A stretch of DNA of 19,445 nucleotides from an uncultured Bacteroidales bacterium. GTDB taxonomy: Bacteria; Bacteroidota; Bacteroidia; Bacteroidales; UBA932. The stretch's first letter is position 1; every line of letters begins with the position of its first letter. Both the position numbers and the translations under genes were made by a program. This document shows, piece by piece, positions 1 to 7,283 of this stretch. The stretch is from contig CAKUSF010000030.1 of NCBI GenBank assembly GCA_934678915.1, positions 1 to 19,445 of the forward strand, in the 5' to 3' direction. The notes below the pieces were generated by a model. The model saw only the letters and a program-made list of their open reading frames with translations, searched no databases and had not been told where the DNA came from.

Positions 1-9
1 ATATAGACT

Positions 10-171
10 ATGGCAAAGAAAGCAGTCGCTACATTCGCCGCCAAAGCTGGCGCAAAGAGCATGGTGAAGTGCATCCGCATGGACAAGTCACCAAAGACCG
101 GAGCTTACATCTTCACTGAACTTCTAGTTGAGGCTGAGAAGACAAAGGATTTCTTCGCGGACAAGAAGTAA
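10..171 (+). CDS. DUF4295 family small basic protein (53 aa)
   Basis: This 53-residue, lysine-rich protein starts MAKKAVATFA and carries the stretch KSPKTGAYIF followed by an acidic and lysine-rich C-terminus ending DKK. It matches the Bacteroidota-specific DUF4295 family from memory. Family members are about 50 aa and are normally encoded after the ribosomal protein genes rpmB and rpmG and before ftsY, so a ribosome-associated role is often supposed but is not shown here. The ATG at 10 is the only start that gives the conserved MAKK N-terminus, and only nine bases precede it in the window. The upstream ribosomal genes would lie just outside. A strong terminator follows about 20 bases after the stop. 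The usual direct link to ftsY is broken here by about 1.9 kb of other DNA. Confidence 0.9.
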   Translation: MAKKAVATFAAKAGAKSMVKCIRMDKSPKTGAYIFTELLVEAEKTKDFFADKK

Positions 172-191
172 TTTTCCGTGAATATGATATT

Positions 192-228
192 AAGAGCGCA
201 GACGGTAAATTCCGCCTGCGCTCTTTTT
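192..228 (+). terminator. Intrinsic terminator after the DUF4295 gene
   Basis: Two 14-base arms (192-205 and 212-225) form a GC-rich stem with one A/C mismatch around a six-base loop. The T-run continues to 228. It lies 20 bases after the DUF4295 stop and would end the ribosomal-protein transcript. Confidence 0.85.
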
Positions 229-444
229 ACGCTTGTATTCTCGTTCGCTCGTCTTTTCGGTCTCTGAGCTTGTCGAAGCGACTCACATGTTCTTCGTAGT
301 ATCTGTAATTAGGGTGAATTGCCAAATAAATTTGAATATGTTGATAATCTTCATAACTTGCAAACCGATTTATGATTATTGGCTATAGGTGTGATATTGC
401 CTGCATATCAAACGATAAATAGAAAGACATAACATTATTTCTGT
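229..444. other. Intergenic stretch with a candidate promoter and a repeat-like motif
   Basis: No gene is visible in these 216 bases. At 265-277 there is GAGCTTGTCGAAG, whose centre can fold as GCTT-GTCG-AAGC. From memory, close versions of this motif recur between genes in many bacterial genomes. A -7 like TAAATTTG lies at 327-334, but no convincing -33 TTTG is found 19 to 22 bases before it, and it is about 110 bases from the next ATG. The promoter of the lipoprotein gene at 445 is therefore not settled. Confidence 0.35.
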
Positions 445-1221
445 ATGAAAACTTACCTGACAAAATTACTTATCTTACTAGGCCTTGTTGGCCTTTGGGG
501 TGGCTGTTCGCTGGAAGACCAGGACGGCCTTGGTGACTATGAACTTGACGAACTTGTCCTTGATGACTTTGCCGATGATGAATGGGATGGCGTGGGGCTT
601 CCGTCTTGGTTGGGGAAACGCTACTTATCAGATTTCTTTTCAGATTTAGGATGGGGGTTATCATCGTGGTTATCTACGACTTTGATAAATGTATATTCTT
701 TTGACTATAAGGACAATACTTTATTGGTACTATCCTGTGATTTCTTTGCAAACAAGCATACTGAGTCTTGCACTATGTGCTACACCGGGGATGGCCGAAG
801 AATAGATTTTGAAAAAATCAAAGGTTATTTTGAGAAAAACTCCACATTGATTTACTCGAATGCCTTGGACGGGGATAATACTCCGAAAGTTTCGGATTTC
901 AATCTAGAGCCAAATGACAATTTGGAGTGGTTGCAATCCGAAATCAATGGCATATGCTTGTCAATTCATGAACCAGAACAAGTACTTGCATATATCACTT
1001 GTGGATATGTTAATATCGAACAGCAATTACGGCTTGTGCTGGAGTTCGAGTACTATGATTCGAAGAATATGGAAAACGGGCCTATTACTGTACGTAGAAT
1101 ATTCCAACCGAATGGTCAAATTGTTAGTGAAAGTTTGATCGTTGACAATAACAAGAATATCATAGATTATATAAATTACTCTACAGTATGGACTTCAGAG
1201 TACGATATATTAAGGCTTTAG
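445..1221 (+). CDS. Acidic, probably surface-exposed lipoprotein of unknown function (258 aa)
   Basis: The N-terminus has Lys2 and Lys7, a hydrophobic core and a cysteine at residue 21 (LVGLWGGC). The Gly-Gly before the Cys fits signal peptidase II, although Trp at -3 is not the usual residue. Residues 22-49 are strikingly acidic, with 13 Asp or Glu in 28 positions and SLEDQD directly after the Cys. In Bacteroidota, acidic residues just after the lipidated Cys are known to export lipoproteins to the cell surface, so surface exposure is inferred. The rest (residues 60-258) looks like a soluble beta-rich domain, and I do not recognise its family. The last 34 bases overlap the start of the frame-broken secreted protein at 1188, so the two were probably translated together. 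It sits in the accessory insert between the DUF4295 gene and ftsY. Confidence 0.8.
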   Translation: MKTYLTKLLILLGLVGLWGGCSLEDQDGLGDYELDELVLDDFADDEWDGVGLPSWLGKRYLSDFFSDLGWGLSSWLSTTLINVYSFDYKDNTLLVLSCDFFANKHTESCTMCYTGDGRRIDFEKIKGYFEKNSTLIYSNALDGDNTPKVSDFNLEPNDNLEWLQSEINGICLSIHEPEQVLAYITCGYVNIEQQLRLVLEFEYYDSKNMENGPITVRRIFQPNGQIVSESLIVDNNKNIIDYINYSTVWTSEYDILRL

Positions 1222-1513
1222 CAATTATAATCCTTACATTACAACCTGGTTTTAGATCGTTTGCTCAAGATGTATATACGCCTTTTGGAAGTAAGGTCGA
1301 TGTGATGAATCGCATCGAAATTCTAACAGATGCAGATAAAGAATCTTTAAGACAAGACTGGTCCTCTCGTTACCCAAATGCCATTTATTTGATGAAGCTA
1401 CTAGCAAGTACAATTGCCACGCCTACACTTGGAGTGTGAGTGAGGGTAGAGGGAAAGTTGGGATGACTTCTTTAACATTGTGCAGACCACGGGCACAGGA
1501 AGATGGTGTGTAG
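1188..1513 (+). pseudogene. Frame-broken gene for a secreted Cys-His (YNCHAYAW) protein
   Basis: The first frame (1188-1388) encodes a signal peptide ending ...FRSFA|QD, then a segment ending YPNAIY. At 1389-1391 the frame breaks. One base fewer is present than needed, and from 1391 the reading frame shifted by one continues DEATSKYNCHAYAWSVSEG until a TAG at 1511-1513. The joined product would be about 107 aa. From memory, Y-N-C-H-x-Y-A-W recurs in a group of secreted bacterial proteins. The N-C-x-x-Y-A pattern resembles the catalytic Cys region of papain-like NlpC/P60 or CHAP peptidases, but that is inference. The missing base lies in a short T-run (TATTTGAT), so a sequencing or assembly error is possible. 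However, nothing after the Cys-His motif resembles the remainder of a peptidase, which supports real decay. The start overlaps the preceding lipoprotein gene by 34 bases. Confidence 0.65.
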
Positions 1514-1836
1514 AGTGGTGTGAGGCGGGTTGGTGTGGCTGACCCTCTCTTTTGATGATAGGGTCAAGCACAATAAACAGCCTCCGAATGCAATCAGAAG
1601 AGCATCTGCGTGCGCGTGGTTTGCAAAGTGGAGAAAGTTGCGGCTTGTGATGCCTATGCCTTCGACAGCCCTTTACAAGGTCTCCGGATAGTGGCTTCAC
1701 GTTTCAATGGCTTCAGAGAACTGATGCGCATCAAACGAATATGAATAGCTTCCAAGAGGTAAAAAATGCCTGCCTCGCTATGGATTAATCTTTTGGGCGT
1801 TGCATGGTGCTCGTGAGCGGCATTTTAGTGCATTTT
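1514..1836. other. Gene-free stretch, probably decayed coding DNA
   Basis: I recognise no gene in these 323 bases on either strand. The open stretches are short and their translations rich in Arg, Cys and His without known motifs. A seven-base perfect inverted repeat (1540-1546 and 1560-1566, TGACCCT/AGGGTCA) is present. The sequence follows directly on the broken Cys-His gene, so it may be the eroded 3' part of that gene or an old insertion. I could not decide which. Confidence 0.4.
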
Positions 1837-1879
1837 TGCTGCCGAAGGGTGACAAGAGACACTCTTCGGCAGCATTTTT
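1837..1879 (+). terminator. Strong hairpin with T-run, likely terminator of the accessory cassette
   Basis: A 15-bp stem (1837-1851 with 1860-1874, one G-T wobble) encloses an eight-base loop and is followed by five T (1875-1879). On the + strand this is a textbook intrinsic terminator. The - strand lacks a T-run after the stem. It separates the accessory insert from the ftsY promoter. Confidence 0.75.
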
Positions 1880-1927
1880 AGCGATTTTCGTTCCCGAACA
1901 TTATCGAAGAATCTGAAAAAGTGAAAT

Positions 1928-2054
1928 CTCAGCAATGTTGAAATAAAATTCACATTGTGCTCGGTTTTCACTAATTTGCCTAACGGCGAATTTAGGATGC
2001 ACCTCGGTAATATTGAAATAAATTTCATATTACTCTCGGTTTTCACTAAATTTG
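1928..2054. repeat. Two imperfect copies of a palindrome plus -7 module before ftsY
   Basis: Copy A is 1928-1978 (51 bases) and copy B is 2003-2054 (52 bases), start to start 75 bases. They differ at eight positions plus one single-base gap, and both share CTCGGTTTTCACTA. Each contains a near-perfect palindrome (A 1933-1957, B 2008-2032) centred on GAAATAAA. The differences inside the palindrome preserve pairing: C-G in A becomes T-A in B at the outer pair, and G-C becomes A-T four bases further in. Copy B ends in a full TAAATTTG -7 box, whereas copy A has TAATTTG, one base short. Confidence 0.75.
2023..2054 (+). promoter_or_regulatory. Promoter of the ftsY operon
   Basis: TTTC at 2023-2026 and TAAATTTG at 2047-2054 are separated by exactly 20 bases, matching the Bacteroidota -33/-7 pattern with one mismatch in the -33 element. 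The ftsY ATG follows 21 bases after the -7 box. The -33 element lies inside the palindrome of repeat copy B (2008-2032), so a protein bound to that palindrome could block or steer RNA polymerase. Confidence 0.65.
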
Positions 2055-2075
2055 TAAGTTATAATTTAGAATGTT

Positions 2076-3008
2076 ATGGGATTGTTTGACAGAGGAGTCA
2101 AGAAGACGAAAGAGGGCTTTTTCCAAAGGCTTTCACGGTCTATAATCGGCAAATCCAAGGTTGACGACAGCGTCCTTGATGCCATTGAGGAAGCTCTTGT
2201 GGCCTCGGACATGGGCGTGGACACCACACTGAAAGTGGTCGATAGTCTTGAGGAAAGAGTTAGCAAAGACAAGTACATGTCTTTCGATGAACTTGTCGGC
2301 ATGCTCCGAGACGAGATTGGAGTTCTGATGAATGTCGATGGCGAGGAGTCTCCTAAAGAACCGTTTGACCTGACTAAAAAGCCTCTTGTGGTTATGGTCG
2401 TTGGGGTTAACGGTGTAGGTAAGACCACAACCATAGGTAAGCTTGCTGCTCGTTACAAAGCTATGGGCAAGAAGGTGATGATTGGAGCAGCGGACACATT
2501 CCGAGCTGCTGCCGTTGACCAACTTCAGATCTGGGCAGACAGAGCCGGTGTGGAAATCGTCAAGCAGGGAATGGGCTCTGATCCGGCTTCTGTGGCTTTC
2601 GACACTGTCAACTCGGCTGTCGCCAAAGGCGCGGATGTTGTCCTTATCGACACTGCGGGAAGGCTCCACAATAGGATAGACCTCATGAATGAGTTGACAA
2701 AAATCCGCAACGTAATGCGTAAAGTCATCCCTGACGCACCTCACGAAGTACTTCTCGTACTTGACGCCTCAACTGGACAAAATGCCTATCAACAAGCTAA
2801 GGAATTTTCCCGTGCAACGGACATCACCTCTTTGGCCATTACTAAGCTTGACGGTACAGCGAAAGGTGGAGTTGTCATCGGAATTGTTGATCAGTTGAAA
2901 GTCCCTGTCAAGTTTATTGGCATCGGAGAGGGAATCGATGATCTTAAAGTGTTCGACAAGAAGGAGTTCGTCATCTCATTGTTCTCCAAAGAAGATATTG
3001 AAAAATAA
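2076..3008 (+). CDS. ftsY: Signal recognition particle receptor FtsY (310 aa)
   Basis: FtsY is the membrane-associated GTPase that docks ribosome-nascent chain-SRP complexes at the Sec translocon. Residues 1 to about 105 form the helical N domain. The G domain shows the P-loop GVNGVGKTTT (from G110), the SRP-family insertion motif DTFRAAA (140-146), G3 DTAGR (192-196), G4 TKLD (256-259) and the closing GGV and IGxGE segments. The long acidic A domain of E. coli FtsY is absent, as is usual in Bacteroidota, and about 310-320 aa is normal. The ATG at 2076 gives MGLFDRGVKKTKEGFF, a typical amphipathic start. The ATG at 2071 is out of frame. It heads a six-gene run, with pheT beginning 12 bases after its stop. 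Confidence 0.97.
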   Translation: MGLFDRGVKKTKEGFFQRLSRSIIGKSKVDDSVLDAIEEALVASDMGVDTTLKVVDSLEERVSKDKYMSFDELVGMLRDEIGVLMNVDGEESPKEPFDLTKKPLVVMVVGVNGVGKTTTIGKLAARYKAMGKKVMIGAADTFRAAAVDQLQIWADRAGVEIVKQGMGSDPASVAFDTVNSAVAKGADVVLIDTAGRLHNRIDLMNELTKIRNVMRKVIPDAPHEVLLVLDASTGQNAYQQAKEFSRATDITSLAITKLDGTAKGGVVIGIVDQLKVPVKFIGIGEGIDDLKVFDKKEFVISLFSKEDIEK

Positions 3009-3020
3009 AAATCAAAAGAT

Positions 3021-5462
3021 ATGAAAGTTTCTTACAATTGGCTTAAGGATTATCTTGAATCCGACCTTACTCCGCAGCAGATTGCGGAAGCTATGACCGC
3101 TATAGGAATTGAGGTTGACGGTGTCGAGGAACAGGAGGAAATCCCAGGAGGACTCGCGGGAGTCGTTGTCGCAGAGGTTCTTGAGTGTGAGGCTCACCCT
3201 GATTCGGACCATCTTCATGTCACAAAGGTGAACGATGGCACAGGTGAACCTCTTACCGTTGTATGTGGTGCTCCGAACGTGGCTGCCGGCCAGAAAGTGC
3301 TGTTTGCAAGAATCGGTGCTGTGTTGCCAGGAGATTTCAAGATAAAGAAGTCTAAAATTCGTGGAGTGGAGTCGTTCGGAATGATCTGCGCTGAGGATGA
3401 GCTCGGAATCGGCAACGATCACGCAGGCATCAAGGTTCTCCCTGCAGATGCCCCTGTCGGAACGTCAGCCAAGGACTATCTTCACCTCAAGACGGAAGCC
3501 GTCATTGAATATGAAATCACAGCCAACAGGGTGGACGCTGCCTCGCATATCGGTGTGGCTCGCGACCTCTATGCATGGATGACACTCAATAATATTCCTT
3601 GCTCATTCAAGTACCCTTCCGTAGATGCTTGGAAGCCGGGTGAGGGAAAGGGCATCCCTGTGGAGGTTCAGGACGTGACTGCTGCTCCGCGCTATTGCGG
3701 AATCACAATTAAAGGTGTAAAGGTTGGCCCTTCACCGGAATGGCTTCAGAAGAAATTGCTGTCAATCGGCCTTAGACCAATTGACAATGTGGTAGATGTC
3801 TCCAATTTCGTCCTCTTTGAACTCGGCCAGCCACTCCACACATTCGATGCTGACAAGATCAGTGGTGGAAAGGTCATTGTCAGGAGAGCCTCAGAGGGTG
3901 AGAAAATTGTTACACTTGATGAGGTTGAAAGGAAACTTTCAGCAGATGACATCGTTATCGCCAACGCAGACGGTCCGATGTGCATCGCGGGAGTGTTCGG
4001 TGGTATTAATTCCGGTGTGAAGGCAGACACTGTGAATGTCTTCGTTGAGAGTGCCTATTTCGACCCAGGCTCGATTCGTAAGACCTCCAAGAGACATACT
4101 CTCCAGACAGATGCTTCGTTCCGCTATGAAAGAGGGGCCGATCCTGGAATCAATGAATATGCTGCCAAACGTGCCGCTCTTCTGATTCAAGAGGTGGCAG
4201 GTGGAGAAATTGTTGGTGGAATCGAGGAATTTTACCCAACCAAAATCGAGAAAAAGGTCATCGACCTTGACTATGACCGCATCGAGAAATTCATCGGCAA
4301 GAAGATCGGTCATGACACGATTGAGAAGATCCTCTCCGCTCTCACCTACGAGTTTATCGAGAAGCGCGAGGGTGGGGCCAAGGTCGCTGCACCGTCCTAC
4401 ATGATTGATGTCACAAGAGAATGCGATGTTGTCGAGGAGATTCTGCGAATCTATGGCTACAACAACATCGACCTGCCTCAGCACATGAAGATGTCAGTCA
4501 ATGCCACACCTTCACCAGAACCGGAGGCTATTCGTAACGGTATTTCCAACTTCTTGGCAGCCAACGGATTTGTCGAGATAATGAACAACTCCCTCACCAA
4601 GGGGGCCTACTATAAGGGACTGACAACCTATCCGGAGGAAAAGTGCGTCACGATCGTCAACCCTCTGAGCTCCGATCTAAACGTGATGAGGCAAACCCTC
4701 ATATTCAGTGGTCTTGAGGTTGTCGCCTACAATCTGAACCGCCAGATTTCTTCGATGAAGCTCTTTGAATATGGCTCCGTCTATAGCCGTAATCCTGAAA
4801 TGGACGGCAAGACTCTGGCTTCCTACGAGGAGCATCCGGCCTTCTCAATGTTCGTGACCGGAACTCCAGAGAAGTCGTGGAACAGCCAGCCTGGCAAGAG
4901 TAGTTTCTTCGAGTTGAAAGGTTATGTGGATTTGCTGTTGAGACGTTTCGGGGCCAATCTTTTCCAGATGGAAGCTACTGCGGCTCCCGCTGATATATTC
5001 AGTGAAGGTGTTGCTTACGCCCTTCCTGGGCAGCACTTGCCGCTTGCTGTCCTCGGCACCGTTTCTCCGGCAATCGCCAAAAAGTTCGGTGTCCGTCAGC
5101 CAGTGTTCGCTGCTGAAATCAACTGGAACACCCTCTTCCAGCTTGTGAAGAGAGACAAGGTGGCTTTCAAAGAGATGCCTAAGTTCCCTGAGGTCAGGAG
5201 GGATCTTGCTCTCCTTCTTGATGAGAGTGTAAGTTATGCTGATCTTTACAAGAGTTCGTTCAAAGCTGGCAAGAAGCTCCTTAAGCAGGTGACATTGTTT
5301 GATGTCTATCGTGGAGACAAGATTCCGGCTGGGAAGAAACAGTATGCCTTAGGCTTTGTTCTTCAGGATGTTGAGAAAACATTGACAGATGAAGATGTAG
5401 AGAGGATAATGAAGAAACTTCTCTCTACTTTCCAGAATGAGTACGGTGCTACATTAAGATAA
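3021..5462 (+). CDS. pheT: Phenylalanyl-tRNA synthetase beta subunit (813 aa)
   Basis: PheT is the larger subunit of the alpha2-beta2 enzyme that charges tRNA-Phe and edits mischarged tyrosine. The product begins MKVSYNWLKDYL. Residues about 45-155 form the tRNA-binding OB domain (AHPDSDHLHV, VVCGAPNVAAGQKV), about 210-395 the B3/B4 editing region (LRPIDNVVDVSNFVLFELGQP), and then come B5 and the catalytic-like core. Residues about 720-813 form the anticodon-binding FDX-ACB domain (FPEVRRDLALLLDE). The length of 813 is within the family range. The alpha subunit pheS is not in the window. It lies 12 bases after ftsY and 5 bases before the DUF4296 gene, so it is in the same operon. Confidence 0.97.
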   Translation: MKVSYNWLKDYLESDLTPQQIAEAMTAIGIEVDGVEEQEEIPGGLAGVVVAEVLECEAHPDSDHLHVTKVNDGTGEPLTVVCGAPNVAAGQKVLFARIGAVLPGDFKIKKSKIRGVESFGMICAEDELGIGNDHAGIKVLPADAPVGTSAKDYLHLKTEAVIEYEITANRVDAASHIGVARDLYAWMTLNNIPCSFKYPSVDAWKPGEGKGIPVEVQDVTAAPRYCGITIKGVKVGPSPEWLQKKLLSIGLRPIDNVVDVSNFVLFELGQPLHTFDADKISGGKVIVRRASEGEKIVTLDEVERKLSADDIVIANADGPMCIAGVFGGINSGVKADTVNVFVESAYFDPGSIRKTSKRHTLQTDASFRYERGADPGINEYAAKRAALLIQEVAGGEIVGGIEEFYPTKIEKKVIDLDYDRIEKFIGKKIGHDTIEKILSALTYEFIEKREGGAKVAAPSYMIDVTRECDVVEEILRIYGYNNIDLPQHMKMSVNATPSPEPEAIRNGISNFLAANGFVEIMNNSLTKGAYYKGLTTYPEEKCVTIVNPLSSDLNVMRQTLIFSGLEVVAYNLNRQISSMKLFEYGSVYSRNPEMDGKTLASYEEHPAFSMFVTGTPEKSWNSQPGKSSFFELKGYVDLLLRRFGANLFQMEATAAPADIFSEGVAYALPGQHLPLAVLGTVSPAIAKKFGVRQPVFAAEINWNTLFQLVKRDKVAFKEMPKFPEVRRDLALLLDESVSYADLYKSSFKAGKKLLKQVTLFDVYRGDKIPAGKKQYALGFVLQDVEKTLTDEDVERIMKKLLSTFQNEYGATLR

Positions 5463-5467
5463 TAGAC

Positions 5468-6100
5468 ATGAAAAAGGCTCTCTGGATAGTTCTTCCGCTA
5501 GTGATTATGGCTTCGCTGCTTTTGTCGTGTGGCCGTAGTGCTCGCGTTATCCCTGTCCGAAAGATGGAGAGGATCTATCGTGAGATGCTGCTCGCGGATC
5601 AGTGGTTGGCCAAGAATCCTGACAAGAGGAACATGGCTGACACAACTTGGTTCTATGAGCCGATTTTTGAGCGTTACGGTTACACTCTCAAAGACTATCA
5701 GAAAAGCGTAGATCGTTATCTTAATGACCCTAAACGTTATGCGGAGATGGTCGCTCGTGTCGAGAAAAACCTTAGAAAAGAACTGTGGGACCTCAATGCC
5801 AAGATTTCTCAAGAAGATAAAATGCGTCATCTGGCTGATTCTGTGTATAATGCCAGAAAAGCCTCTGCGACAGGACTATTCAATTCATTCTTGGATGCAT
5901 TTGACACAGACTTCAAGACTGACACTATCCATTTTGAGAAGGACACACTGGGGGTTTATGTCCCCGTGCCGGTAATCGAGGACACTGTTATTCAAGGCCC
6001 AGCGTTGAATGTAAGGGACACGACTCCCAATCGTATCCCAAAAGAGCCGTTCCGCAAATTAGATTTGATAAAACTACAGGAAGATTTGGTTGTCGAATGA
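5468..6100 (+). CDS. DUF4296 family lipoprotein (210 aa)
   Basis: Residues 1-21 form a lipoprotein signal with a clear lipobox (LLLSC, Cys21). The following region (IPVRKMERIYREMLLADQW, then FYEPIFERYGYTLKDYQKSV and YLNDPKRY) matches the Bacteroidota family DUF4296 from memory: a short helical domain whose members pair a phrase like IP..KM..I...M.LAD with a YG motif. The function is unknown. The C-terminal part (residues about 140-210) is less conserved and polar. The gene begins 5 bases after pheT and its stop overlaps the next start in ATGA, indicating translational coupling with the amidohydrolase gene. The product should sit in the envelope, inner or outer leaflet not determined. Confidence 0.85.
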   Translation: MKKALWIVLPLVIMASLLLSCGRSARVIPVRKMERIYREMLLADQWLAKNPDKRNMADTTWFYEPIFERYGYTLKDYQKSVDRYLNDPKRYAEMVARVEKNLRKELWDLNAKISQEDKMRHLADSVYNARKASATGLFNSFLDAFDTDFKTDTIHFEKDTLGVYVPVPVIEDTVIQGPALNVRDTTPNRIPKEPFRKLDLIKLQEDLVVE

Positions 6101-7281
6101 ACAGAATAGCTGCTGAATATGTTTTTACTTTAGATGGTGTCCCTATCAAGGATGGTTTCGTTGAATATTCAGACGATGGAACCATTACTGCGTTAGGTGT
6201 CTGCTCTGATCCTAAAGTTGAGAATAATTTTGTGAAGGGGTGCATAGTTCCTGGTTTCGTGAACACTCACTGCCACCTTGAACTATCGTACCTATGGAAG
6301 TCTTTCCGCAAGGGTACAGGCATGGCAGGCTTTATCGACCAAATCAATGCCATGAGGGACAACAAAAGCTTGGACGAGAAGCTTCGTGACATCCAACATT
6401 GGATTGATTTGATGTGGAATAGGGGAGTGTCAGCCATGGCTGACATCAGTAACTGTTCAGACACTTTTGCGATAAAAAAAGCTTCTCCGATGTACACAAG
6501 AACCTTTTTGGAAGTTTTTGGGACTGAGCCAAAGGATTGTGATTCCGTGATGTCTTCTGTACGAAAGCTTAAGAAGGAGGCTGAGAGTTATGGACTGGAT
6601 GCTGCTCCAACCCCTCATTCTTGTTACACGATGAGCCCGGAATTGGTCAGTGCCGCTTCCGCTGATGCATTGAAGTCAGGTTTTCTTTCTTATCATTCCG
6701 AGGAGACTGAGGAAGAGGAAGACATGCTTAAGTACGGACGGGGAGCTATGTGGGATAACCGGAAAGCTGCAGGAATGAGTGTCCCGCCTGTTACGGGCAA
6801 ATCATCACTGCTCTATTTTATCGACAGGTTGAAGAAGGCTCATCCCGCCCCTTTCAACGAGCATATTCTTCTTGTCCATGAAGTTTGTCTCGATCAAGAG
6901 GGCATAGATGCAGTCAAACAGGTGATGACTCATCCGTTCATGGCTTTGTGCCCGTTGTCGAACATATTCATTCAGAATGTGCTGCCCCCAGTCCCTTTGA
7001 TGCGTCGCAATGGCTTGAAGATCACAGTCGGTACAGATTCTCTTTCCAGCAATGACGATCTTGACATGGTCAAGGAACTGTTTTGCCTCCAAAGCAATTT
7101 CCCGGAAGTGGAAATGCCTGAACTTTTGACGTGGGCGTGCAGTAACGGTGCGGAGTTCCTTTCAAAAGAGAAGGAATATGGTTCTATCAGGCTTGGGATG
7201 AGGCCAGGTTTGGTTCATATTGACAATCTCAGTGAAGACTGCCGTCTGACCCAGAGAAGTTCATCGCATAGAATAGTTTAG
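6097..7281 (+). CDS. Amidohydrolase family protein, ATZ/TRZ-like (394 aa)
   Basis: This is a metal-dependent hydrolase of the amidohydrolase superfamily. The metal site is visible: H58-x-H60 in NTHCHLE, H200 in SYHSEE, H261 in LVHE and D314 in GTDSLSSND. The phrase CPLSN and the overall order resemble the ATZ/TRZ branch, which includes S-adenosylhomocysteine, 5'-methylthioadenosine and aminodeoxyfutalosine deaminases. The substrate cannot be read from sequence. An aminodeoxyfutalosine deaminase role would need menaquinone genes nearby and none is seen. There is no signal peptide, so it is cytoplasmic. The length of 394 is slightly short of the usual 400-450. It overlaps the DUF4296 stop by 4 bases and is followed by the radical SAM gene after 2 bases. 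Confidence 0.88.
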   Translation: MNRIAAEYVFTLDGVPIKDGFVEYSDDGTITALGVCSDPKVENNFVKGCIVPGFVNTHCHLELSYLWKSFRKGTGMAGFIDQINAMRDNKSLDEKLRDIQHWIDLMWNRGVSAMADISNCSDTFAIKKASPMYTRTFLEVFGTEPKDCDSVMSSVRKLKKEAESYGLDAAPTPHSCYTMSPELVSAASADALKSGFLSYHSEETEEEEDMLKYGRGAMWDNRKAAGMSVPPVTGKSSLLYFIDRLKKAHPAPFNEHILLVHEVCLDQEGIDAVKQVMTHPFMALCPLSNIFIQNVLPPVPLMRRNGLKITVGTDSLSSNDDLDMVKELFCLQSNFPEVEMPELLTWACSNGAEFLSKEKEYGSIRLGMRPGLVHIDNLSEDCRLTQRSSSHRIV

Positions 7282-7283
7282 CT

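Noticed and set aside
1401..1700. 99-codon open frame on the - strand
   Set aside because: The product is a low-complexity mix of His, Arg, Pro and Cys without domains, and it lies opposite the broken Cys-His gene.
1825..2046. 73-codon open frame on the - strand covering both repeat copies, with a repeated phrase like KTExNxxFIS
   Set aside because: The repeated phrase is only the translation of the duplicated DNA module. There is no start context or known domain, and it covers the promoter of ftsY.
2133..2744. 203-codon open frame on the - strand inside ftsY
   Set aside because: It lies wholly antisense to a clear ftsY and has no recognisable domain, so it is a shadow frame.
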